Shown piece after piece: positions 26,401 through 55,855 of a DNA stretch of 64,000 bases; positions within the stretch are counted from its first letter, which is position 1, and every line of letters starts with the position of its first letter. Under the pieces are notes generated by a model. That model did not search any database. It was not told the origin of the DNA and saw only the letters and a list, made by a program, of their open reading frames with translations. The DNA is taken from the NCBI RefSeq assembly GCF_030463565.1, contig NC_134655.1:2492372-2556371 (forward strand), in the 5' to 3' direction. The position numbers and the translations under genes were made by a program. Source of the DNA: Pelecanus crispus (Eukaryota; Chordata; Aves; Pelecaniformes; Pelecanidae).

Positions 26401-27530
26401 ATGGCAATCCTGTATCTACAACTGAAGATGAGTGGAAAAAATATTAGATCCTGAATTATAGAATTATTTTCATTTCCTTGACATGTTTCTAAATAGGACA
26501 TCTTTTTAATATTTGTTCAATGACAGTGAGATACATTCTGCCCCAGACTTACTTTTTCTGCAATTTATCCACAATATTCATCACTAAACAAGAAAAAAGA
26601 AATTCACAAAAATGGGAAACATAGAACGTATATTTTAATTTCATTTTATAACAACATCTTCTCCCTTAGTTATGATTTTTTTCTCAAGTCGTTAAGAGTG
26701 TGATTTACCTGCAACTCCACATAAAATGGATAACGTGCTGAAGAGTACGCAGCAGCGATACAACTGTAGCTCATAACAATTTTGCTTTTGGAAGTAGCAA
26801 AAAATTTCAGTCAAGTCAACTGCATTTTGCTGCTGTCTAGAAAGTCCTGAAAAACAGCAAAGATGATTTATGAGGGAAGTCTTTTCCCAAGAACAGCAGA
26901 CAAGGATGGAGACCCATTCTTCCTCTTTTAGGAGGAGGTGAGCTCCCTTCCTTACAGCAGCTGCGAGTCAGGAATTCGGATTTGGCCACGTACCAGACCC
27001 AACTCATCACTTTACGGTAGCTACACTAATATTAAAAAAAAAAAACAACCACCCTCTCAGAATTTTATTTCTAATTCCTACATCGCAATTACAAGCACCA
27101 GTGCTTTTTTGGCTTACTTCCCATTTGCAGTAGGTGGCTAATGAAGTGCTTAAGCTCACCTCAATAATAATTTACACCTGTGTGCAGGGGAGGGGGCATT
27201 CCTCTGCTCTCAAGTATTCTGAGAGATTTTTCTTCCCCAATTTTGGCGGTACTCCTACGTGGATTTGCTTCCCTCTCACCACCCCATTAACCCTGCACGG
27301 AACTCAGTTTCCAAACCGACCAAGAGCCCCCAGACAACCATCTCAAAGCCTGGGGAAGATTCAACAGCCACTGGCCTCGTCGAGAAGATCATCCCCTCCC
27401 TCACCTTGGCCTCAGCCACCGCGGTGAGCAGCCCGAGCGAAAAACTAAGCAAGCAAACGACGAAAAATGAGAGGGGAAGAGGGGGAAAGCATCTAGGCGG
27501 CTGTTTTTCATTAAAAACGCCACAGAAATA
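20490..27530. other. CDX4-CHIC1 intergenic DNA, right part
   Basis: No recognisable coding exon. An A/C-rich tract lies at about 23126-23180. CCAGCAGAGG at 22019-22028 partly matches the CTCF core. Base composition rises towards G+C from about 27180 as the CHIC1 CpG island is approached. Confidence 0.5.
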
Positions 27531-27539
27531 CGCCCGCAA

Positions 27540-46335
<18,796 letters not shown>

Positions 46336-49300
46336 GGAACAGCATTTGATCTTTCATGTTACCTGTCATTTTCTACCCTTAGTGCCTTGTAGATGATTTT
46401 GGAAAGAAGATGGTCTACTTTGCTGTGACTTAAAAATGTTCGTCAGTAGAATATCTTCCTTGCTATGTTACTTTCTTTTGTTAAGAAGAGAACAATTTGC
46501 ACATTTTTTTTTATGTTAAATGAGGCTTCTATGTTGCACTCTGAATTTTTGACATTAACTGATATGGTTGCCACTAGGGATCTAACATCAGTGCTGCTTA
46601 AACTTGTTCTGAGCATGCTGCCTTATTAATTTCTATATTTGCTGTCCTCAAACATGCATCCTAATGCCATGTCATACTATATTTCATTCTAAACGTCGCA
46701 ATCCTATAAACCCTCAGTAGAAATGTCCAGGTAAGCGTCTAGTAGTAATGATTTTAGTATAACTTGCTTGCATAGGACTTGCAATCAACAGCACTGGTTT
46801 TGTCCTGCACTTTGCAAAATCGTCATTTACATTAGGGGGTTAATTATTTTACCCACTATGGATTTGTAAATATTGACTCTTTGCATAATGTAAAGTGTGG
46901 TATGCCAAGGTTTACAGAATGTAATATAGCTCTTATTCTATTGCCAACAGTCTGACATTGTTTTATTCGTTACATTTGCTAGTAGCCATCTGATTGTATA
47001 GACCCATTCACACGCTGGTTTTATGGTAAAGCCATAATGAGTTTGTACATACTATCAGATGTGTAGGGCTCAGTTGCACTTTGTTTAGTAAATGGATGAA
47101 AAATGCATAGCATTTCTGTCTTTTTTTTTTTTTTTAAAAGGTATTTCAGATGTTGTTTGTAACACCTGAAATAGGAAGCTTAAATACTGTTCACCTTTGA
47201 AAAAGTTGCATTTGTGGGGTAGATGGCGGCTGCTATTAGCAAAATACCCTAAAGCCTCTTTTTAAGTTAGGAATATATAGATGTCAAGTTTTGGTTTTAA
47301 GTAAGGAAAAAAAATGTTTCATAATTGGAGACCTTTATTACTAAGGAGAAAAATTTGGAACAGCCAAATCAAAGCTGAAGTAACGCTTTCGTTATTTTTG
47401 TAGTGCGATAATACTTCAACGTTTTAACAATTAAGTGACACGGCATCCTTTCCAGTGGAAATAAATTTTATCTAAATCAGAGTAGTGTTTCAAAATATGC
47501 TGGTGGGAGGAAGTGGATCAGTTGAAAGGGTTCACGTGTATGTTTTGGCGTTCAGGCACAGTCTGAAGAGCCACAAATGCCTTGTGGAATTTACAAGTAT
47601 TTTTGGATTCTTCCCTGTTTGCCTGATCTCAGGAAGGGAAGTAATTGTAGAAAAACTCCCTGTAATGGCTGACCTAAGCAAGACCACTTGATAATAGTAA
47701 GCAAATGAAAATTGATGCAAGTTCCCTCCCTGTCCTAACTAGAAATAAGAAATCAGATTAAAAACAGCAGATGACTTGAGTATCTGCAATTTGTGATGAG
47801 TATCATTGTAAGCGTCCAGGCATTTCTTTGCAGCAACTTGACTCCTTGCGACATCATCCCAAGTTGCTTTTTAGTTTCAGGGTGACTTGGGATTTCCTCT
47901 GAATGTATTTGCATCTTTTCAGTATGCAATATTATATTAGAATGTACTATTTGTTAGACCATTGCATTCTAATAACTGTAGTAGGCCAGATTTCTTGTAC
48001 GCAGTGTTTACAGAGGCCAGTTTTATGCAAGTTGTTAACTTCAAATCAAATTTTGTGCTATTCTTACTGTACAGCTGAGGTGTGTCAGGCTCCAGCGCTT
48101 GCAGTAGTTTCCAATCACAGACTGATGCTTCGGATTCCGAAATGTGAAATATTTAGTGCGGAGGTTTCATTTGACTTGGTGGATGGGTGATAACTAACTG
48201 TGTAATTGCATTTGTAACATAACGAATAAAAAACTACTCTGTTGTTCGAATTTAATGTTAGCTACACTTTGCAACTCAGATTTCTATCACAGAACCAAGC
48301 AAAGTGTTCTCTCCAATTTATTTTTTTAGGATGAGTGTTAACTAGAAGCAGAGAAAATACTTAATGGCAGAAAAATGCAGTGTAAACCAAAACTGAAATA
48401 GCACACCCAATTCTCTGTATTTCCCTTACAAATAAGTTTCTGGAGTAAATGAAGGGAGCTTAGCTTAATTAACAGAACAATGGAAGTTTGTTACTGTTAC
48501 GCCAGAACTTTGTTAGTAATTTTCGTTCTTTGTGTAAGAAACTCAAGAAATCTCAGCAGGTTCTTTTCTTCTTTATGTGACTCTATTTTCAAAATGTTCT
48601 TTTCCAACTGAGAGCACAGGCGAGCCGAATGAGAGTGCTAGTAGTTGCCAGTGGTGAATGCTGAGCGGTCTTCAGTCTCGCTGCTAAAAGAAATCCTCTT
48701 CAGTCTGTGCTGACTTCATTGTATTCAGTTCAAAATTACTCAACCCAATTTCTCTTGTTGCTGTGAAGTGCTGTGCCAAGCTGAGAGAATACCCTGAGCT
48801 ACAGGAGCCCCCAGTCCCTCTGGGCTGCTCCCTGGCCACGATACGACCGGAGATCCAAGGCAGGACAAGATGGTAGCTTTGCTTTCCACCCTCATCCTTT
48901 CATCCCTTCGTCCCCTTCCCGTGGGCCTGGCCACATCCAGCGCCGCAGGCTGCTCTGCCTGCAGCAGATCGTCTGCCCCTGGGTCTCACCCGGGCACCAC
49001 GAGGCACTTAAGCACAGAATATTAGTCTTTAAAGTTTACATTTTAAGTATATAAATTCTATACATTTTACTTTGTCCTTAATTATTTTAATTTGTCTGCA
49101 AAGTATGAAAGGGTCTCTTCTTTTTGTGTTTTAATAGACATTTAAATATGTGGCCATAAAGCAACTAGTAAAGAATAGGAGAGCCAAAACTGCCATTTAC
49201 AGTAAGCTCCATGTTTGAATAGGTAAATACATTTGTATTAAAATGCAAAACCAGCAGCAGTATTTATTTGCATCTGAAGGAGACAGGTTCCATAGCTCAT

Positions 49301-50450
49301 GTAAAGGTGAAGGCAGCTGTAAGTACTGCTGTGAACTCTGTGCACTTCTGCTCTGCCTACAGGTTCTTTTTCGCCTGGGCTATCCTTTGCTTTAACACAA
49401 AAACATTCAGGGGTAATTGTATCTCCCAAGACTGAAAATCTCCTTTTGACAATATGTCATCAGCATGAATTGGTAAACCTACTTATGGAGGATTCTTGTT
49501 AACTGGAGAAAGAATTGGTAGCAATATAACAGAGATTAATGTTAGCAAAGTGTAGCGGAAGTGGTAAAGAAAGTGCCTTGACTGGTTCCAACAAAAGAGA
49601 AAACATTGTGCAGAGAGTGAAGAGAAAAGGGAACTAGTAACTATCAGTAGTGTGCATTTGCAGCAGATTTTTAAAAGCAGCTACTGTCTACCAAGTCAAT
49701 GTTCAATTTTTCGTATAAACATGTTGACACTGACTTTCCTTTCTAGTTTTTATCTAGGAAATATTTGGGTTTGTATCTAGTAAGTTTTTGTAGCTAAGGC
49801 GTATTGAAGTATTAAAGAATACTGGCAGAGCATCAAAGCTCTTACCTACTGACTCCTGACCTGCATCTGTGAAGTTGTTTTACTATAGGAGGAGGAAAAA
49901 AAAAAGTGTTCCAAGACATGCACAGACAAGTCGAGGAAGTGTGGATTCAGTTGTAGATGGGTGGTTTTAAAACAAAAACACATTTTTGCTACTTGCGGTG
50001 TGGTCTTGATAAATTAAAAAAAAAAAAAGTCCTTATGCTTTTCTTGATAGGTACAAAATTCCGTATGCAAAAACATGAATATGTGTTTATTATTGTCCCA
50101 CTATGACAGTTTACTACATTTACTTGTCAACACACTACCATTGGAGCAATAAAAGTGTCAAGCTATTAATATTCAATGTAAATAATTCATCATTTTAGTA
50201 AGTAATGTTATGTGATTCTTCTGCCATTTTTTTTGTTTTCTGCTTTTGGTGTTCTTGCGGTGTTGTAACATTACTTGTACTGCTTAAAAAAGTGGTTTTG
50301 TTTAAGCTGTATGAAACTTTGTGTTCTTAACATTTTTATTCTGTTTACAAGTGAACAGCCACTTTTTTAATAGGACCTCACATCTTGAGAGTTTTCTTTT
50401 TCTTTTTTTTTTTTTAATTAAAATAAAATTCTAACTGAGCTTGCTTTCTA
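46336..50450 (+). other. CHIC1: CHIC1 3' UTR region with alternative poly(A) signals
   Basis: AATAAA hexamers after the stop lie at 47460-47465, 48225-48230, 50149-50154 and 50422-50427, so the 3' UTR could be about 1.1, 1.9, 3.8 or 4.1 kb. Two Pumilio-type elements, TGTAAATA (46865-46872) and TGTACATA (47044-47051), lie within the first kilobase. A G+C-rich patch with about ten CpGs interrupts the AT-rich sequence at about 48770-49010. Which signal is used cannot be told without transcripts. Confidence 0.45.
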
Positions 50451-52040
50451 CAATTTACTGCACTGGCTTGTGCCATTAAAAGAAGCTGGAAGTCAGACAT
50501 GCTTAATCACTTTGAGACATTTTTGTTTAATTAAATTTAAAGATGAAAACCTTTGAATAGCGCAATGTGTTTATGGGGGGGAATCTTTTGCGTCTCTCTC
50601 TGTAGCAGCGTGCTGATCAGCTGCGAATGGAATGGCAGTAGTGGTGGGTTTTCTTTGAGACACATTTCTGATATGGCCAGATCAGGTGCTTGCATTGGGT
50701 CTTGAAGTATGGTTTGGCTGGTTTAAAGAACAAGACTTGGAAAACTTAGGAATGCTTTCCAAAAAAGAAAACTGCAGAATGATCATCACATTCAGTCTTC
50801 CAGATAATTTGTGTGGTTGGCTTACAGACCCTCTGGTTGTAAGGACTTCTTGTAGGAGTCTCTTGCTGCAGCATTCCGCTCCGAAAAGCAGAGGGTGTTC
50901 TCCGATGCTGTTGTAGTTGCACATCAAAGGGAGCCTAACCTGAGCGTGGATAGCGTGTGCTAGCGAAATAAATCGTTGGCTTATGTAGAGGATTCTGAAC
51001 GTAGGGCAATGCAGCCTTTTGTGTGTGTTAACAGGCTAGCTGTGTAGCTGTGAAAGCAGGACTTAAAATTAAAGCCTTTGGCTCATCCCTGAGGGAAAAA
51101 TACTGCATTCCTGAACTGAGCGCATGTGATGTTTTTATTGAAAGTTGGTGTCCTCAGTTGTTTTGGACAAATACAGGAGCATCTGGGTTGACATGCTGTT
51201 TAAGCGTGGAAATGTCACTGAATATTGTTTGAGAAATTTAGAGAATGTTACTGTGGTGTTAGACCAAACATAGGAACATTGGGCTGAGTCATGAAGTTAA
51301 TCCTGTTAGGGTTTACGAGATGTAATTGCCTAGACTATTAGCAAAGGTCCGTTTTAAGAATATTTGGGATTTGGCCCCGACTTCTACTCTTGGAAGGCAG
51401 TTTCAGAACTGTTTGGTAGTAAGGCTTACTTTAATGTCTGTGCCAATGTATTTATAATTCTATACCTCTGTCATGTCAATATTGTTCTTCAGCGTAAATA
51501 GTTGAAGTGTTCTGGCTGAGTTTATTTTTCTAGTTAAGCTTATAGAGACATAAATCCTCTTAGTCTTCATTTGCTAGACAAAATGAAATGTTAGTCTCCT
51601 CTCAAAAGCAAAGTTCTCTGTTTCTGATCATCCTACTTGCACTTGCTTGCATTTATTCCAGTTTGAATTAATTTTCCTTGAATAGGGCTGACCAGAAACA
51701 GTCGGATGTTCCAGATAATGGCTCCTGGCTAAGGCACCAGGTATTCCAGTGTAGACAGTTCCCTCTCTTCTGTGAAAATAATATGATCCATTAAATTTAA
51801 AGGATCACATTTGTCTCTTTAATGGCTGTATTGTGTTTCTGATTCTGTGATAACTTTGGGACTTTTTCTCTTCAGTCACTTCTAGTTTCTATGAGCTCCC
51901 AACAGATGCTCTGATTACTAGGCCCATCAGTCCAGACTCATCATTTGACACTTTGTACTGTTGAATTTCTTGGTACTTACATTACAGCGGTCCTCCCAAT
52001 CTGCCAGCTCTTCTTGCATATGTGCTCCCATTCCTCCTGT

Positions 52041-52065
52041 AAAAAAAAAAAAAAAAAAAAAAAAA
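52041..52065. repeat. Poly(A) run, 25 bases
   Basis: An uninterrupted run of 25 A residues in intergenic DNA, followed by an A-rich stretch. No retroposed gene is recognisable immediately upstream, so it is listed as a simple repeat. Confidence 0.95.
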
Positions 52066-52416
52066 GAAAAACAAACCCTTTGTCACTGACTGATTCCATC
52101 TGCAAAGTTAACAAAAATGTTTTTACTAAAAAGATTAGTTCCAAGATTGATGCCTGAATTCTGCTTGTAATTTTCTAATAGCCCTTTTACTTGGTCCCTT
52201 ACCTGATTTAAATTTTTCTATTATTTCTCCATCTGACTGAACCAGTAATTTCCTTGTTTATCTGGTAGATCTACCCTATTTGGACTTTGTTGATTTACAC
52301 CTGTTTGTTTTGTAAACATGTGAACGGGGCAGACTTGGGTCTAGGCTACACTACTGAATTTTCTGTATTTTCTGTAATCACTGGATCTGTTTAGAGGATT
52401 ATCCTTTTAATTAGGA

Positions 52417-52640
52417 AAAATTTCTTTATGGAAAGGGTGGTCAAGCATTGGAACAGGCTGCCCAGAGAGGTGGTGGAGTCACCATCCCTGGAAGCGTTCA
52501 AAAAACGGGTAGATGTGGCACTTTGGGATATGGTTTAGTCTAGTCTACCCTTGATTGGTTTAGGTGGGCTTGGTAGTGTAGGTTAATGGTTGGACTGGAT
52601 GATCTTAAAGGTCTTTTCCAACCTAGACGATTCTATGATT
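52417..52640 (+). mobile_element. CR1 LINE 3' end fragment
   Basis: Sequence from about TTAGGAAAAATTTCTTTATG through GGAACAGGCTGCCCAGAGAG, GTGGAGTCACCATCCCTGGA, GGTTGGACTGGATGATCTTA and GGTCTTTTCCAACCT to GATTCTATGATTCTA is the diagnostic tail of CR1 retrotransposons, ending in their short direct repeat (ATTCTATG) instead of poly(A). It is 5' truncated to about 220 bp, as most copies are, and encodes nothing. It lies in the CHIC1-FIP1L2 intergenic gap and is strong evidence for a bird or reptile genome. Confidence 0.93.
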
Positions 52641-54880
52641 CTAATATAGTCACGATTTATTTCACATTCTTTATATAAACCTTATGATCCATAGTAGCCT
52701 TCTTTTGAACAGAACATTAAAATTTCTGCAGGAAATAGATTTATGTATCTAAGTTCACTGGTAACAAATACAACCTGACATTTCTGCTAGAAAAAAAAAC
52801 CACTTTTTAAGAACACTCCGGGTCATGTGGGATATCCAAAATTGGAATAAAATTGGGAGGAGGAATTACAGTAGCTCTCAGACTAAAAAGAATTTAAAAT
52901 TAAATTAAAAGGCATATATTAAACAAAAGGTAATGACTGATCTGTATTTAGTGTAAATTATGTGATGTGCAAGCCTAATAATTGAAAATTACTGGTTCTC
53001 CAGACAGTATCTACAAGGATATCCTTGCACACTGATGACAATGAAGTGTCTGAATAGGGCAACAAGTCCAACGGAGTTCTCATTTTGGCAGTATTGTACA
53101 CAACGCACCAACACGCACCCAGTGGGTGCCCAATTTGAGATGCTTTGAAGCCATAGGACTTGCAGAATATGGTCTATGAGGACTTTCTGCAAACAGTAAC
53201 ACTGTGGTTGAGTGCGTAAAATGGCTCGGTGCCCAAATAATACTGGGAATGGCTAGGAGAAACCACAGCGATACGGCACAGCTCAGCAGTGCAGGGCAGC
53301 GCACAAACTTAATTCCACGCTAGTTTCCTACGTACCTGAACATTTCATCCTTCATCAAAGACGAATTTATTTAGACCTTAAAATGACAGTCTATTGGATG
53401 GGGAAATCCCTAGCCACAGAGGGTCAGTCCACATCTTAATCTGAGCTAGATTATGAAGTGCAAAGTTGTAAATTGAAAACCAAGGAGCTGGTTATCCTAA
53501 CTGCTGTTTGCATCAAAATGCAAGTAAGTTCCTTTCAAATCTAATTTAATTCCTATTGGGTTTTTTGGGGGGGTTGGTTGGGTTTGTTTGGGGTTTTTTT
53601 AAGATAATTCTCAAGTAAAGTTCAAGTGCTGTTTTGGGACCACCTGGAAAAAAACCCAAACAACTATTGTAAAATCTGTTCATAGACAACAAGAGTTGTT
53701 GGCCACTGCTGAGGCCCTTTGTATGAGTGGCAATTTTCCACCTCTGTGTGGGTTAATTGGAAACCCTTGGTAGTGTATGACCAGGGGATCTCGGGGATCG
53801 ACTCTCAATACACTTTGGGGGTCCTGTGGAACAGTTGTGTATTCGCTATTCCAGTTGCTACGGTGAGCATTTGTTCAGCGTTTCTTTCCACCTGTAGCAG
53901 AAAGCAGGGGACGCTGAGGAGGAATGGATCCTAGCCATGCTTCAACCACAAAGAGAAGACACACTTCCAAGGTAACTTTTTGATAGAGTATTTTTTGTCA
54001 TTGTTGAGTGCATGGAAAAGGTAACTTGCTTTATGATTCTTTACAATTTTTGGTAGCATTGAGCAGTGCTGAAAATCACATTGCTGTAAGTTTCCATGTA
54101 GTACTGATGGATTTAAGAGCTTTGAAACTCACAGAGGGTGATACTAATTGGTACAGCTACTCTAAAGCAGAAGCTACCAGATGGCTTTGAATTGCAGAAG
54201 AACAAGCATCAGGCACTACATCTCGAGGGTGTAAAACATGAAATTCACTTAAAAGCTGCAAAGCCAGAAATGGGTTGTGTAAATCCCACCCAAGAAGTAC
54301 TGAACTCTTTCATAGTGTCATCAACCGTTTTATGAATAGTTATATTGGCAGAACAGCTGTTAGGACTTGTGAAATGAACACAAATAGCAGTATTATTTGC
54401 CTCTGGGTGCTTCCAAAAACATCTTTGGAAATTCTGTTGGACTCCTCGAGCCCTTTGGGGAGCTCCTAGCAGGAGGCCCATGAGTGTCAGGTACAAGAGC
54501 CACAGTGGCCATTTGTGCTCTGCCGCTCTCCACGCTGAGGTAACTTTGGTAGCTGGAAGTCTCCAGAGTCGCAACCTTACCAGACTCATTGTGAAAGGCT
54601 GAGGAAAACTTAGGTATTTTAGAAAAGTCTAAATGTGACATCCACTTTGCCAGACAGCGCTGTTTCAAAAGGCAGCCGCTCGGGAAGCGGTTGTTCAACC
54701 AAGGCTCTGGTGCGTGTCGAGCCCTGTTAAGGGCTGTGGCTGCAGACCACCACACCGGCCCTCGCCAGTGGAACACTTACTGATTTGGATGTTAGCGACA
54801 GCGAAACCCAGCACAGCTCACGTACTGCAGGACTCTGGGGGAGAAAGCTCCGAGCCTGGCTGGGGGATGCAAACCCGCTT
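52641..54880. other. CHIC1-FIP1L2 intergenic DNA
   Basis: No recognisable exon. A T/G-rich tract with GGGGGGG and GGGG runs lies at about 53559-53602. Open frames near 53719-53934 and 54245-54589 show no family features and no flanking splice logic. Confidence 0.5.
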
Positions 54881-54889
54881 GTTCAGCCA

Positions 54890-55855
54890 GCGAGCGGCTG
54901 CTGTGGCTGCGGGGCAGCGACCAGCCCCAGCGGGCCCGCCCGCCGGGAGTGCGGGACAGCGGGGCCTGCCCGGGCAGCGCGGCCCGAGGGAGCCCGCCCT
55001 TCCCGCTCGCCTCAGGCCGCTCGCGCCGCTCCCGCCCTTCCCGCCCGCCTCGGGCCGCCGCCGCTCCCCTGGGCGCATGCGCAGAGGCGCCGCGCATGCG
55101 CCCCCGCCGGCCCGTCCTGCGCCGCGGCGGTGGCCCGGGGCCCGGTGCGCGGCGCCTTTTGTAAGGGCGGCGCGGGCGGCGCTAGGGCCCGGCGGCGGCC
55201 TCCGCTCCCTCGCCGGGGGGCCTCGCCCTCCTCCGCGCCTCCCTCCGCCGCTCCCCGCCCGCGGCGGCCAAAGAAAGAGCAATGGCGGCGCGTTAGCCGG
55301 GCGTCCTCGGCGCGGCCCGCCGGCTGCGGACCTTCCCCGCTCCGTGCCGCCCGCGACGGATGCGCGCCTCGCCTCAGGCCCCGGCGGAAGCCTAGCGGGG
55401 CCCCGGCGGCCGCCGCCGCTTCTCCTCCTCCTCCGCCTCCTCCTGCCGCCGCGGGGGAGGGCGGGCAGCTCGGGGCGCCCCGCTCCCCTCAGCCCCGCGG
55501 CGCGGCGGCCATGGCCACCGAGCTGGAGCCGCCGGCGGCTGGCGCCGTGCCGGGCGCGGCGCCGCTGGAGGCGGAGGAGGACGAGGAGCACTGGCTCTAC
55601 GGGGGTAGGTACCGCCGCCCCCGGCCGCGCCCGCAGGCCTGGCCCCGGGGAGCGGGGGGGGGAGGGGGATGCAAAGCACCCGGCCACCCCCCAGCACCCC
55701 CGGCCCCGCCTGCCGGGCCGCCCCCCGGGCTGGGACGCGGGGGGGGGTCCCCGCTTCCCCCGCTGTGCGGGGCCGGGCGGTGTCGGGGGCCGGCGGGAGG
55801 GGGCCGGCAGCCCCCGAGCGAGCTCCCGCCCGGCGGCAGGCGCTTTAGCGGCCTT
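54890..55855 (+). promoter_or_regulatory. FIP1L2: FIP1L2 CpG-island promoter
   Basis: Dense CpG and extreme G+C cover about 54890-55855, ending shortly after the first coding exon. Two perfect palindromic NRF1 sites (GCGCATGCGC) lie at 55073-55082 and 55092-55101, centres 19 bp apart and about 420 bp upstream of the ATG. A YY1-like AATGGCGGC lies at 55281-55289. There is no TATA box. The design is that of a ubiquitously expressed housekeeping promoter, which fits an mRNA-processing factor. The 300-450-codon open frames spanning the island are artefacts of G+C content. Confidence 0.75.
55511..55604 (+). CDS. FIP1L2: FIP1L2 coding exon 1
   Basis: Start ATG in GCGGCCATGG, a strong Kozak context. 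It encodes [20 protein letters not shown] then [11 protein letters not shown]; the EE-WLYGG motif is shared with FIP1L1. Donor G|GTAGGT at 55605. Confidence 0.88.

Noticed and set aside
46336-55510. Xist- or Tsx-like non-coding RNA gene between CHIC1 and FIP1L2
   Set aside because: No Xist-type repeats or recognisable exons; birds are expected to lack these eutherian genes.
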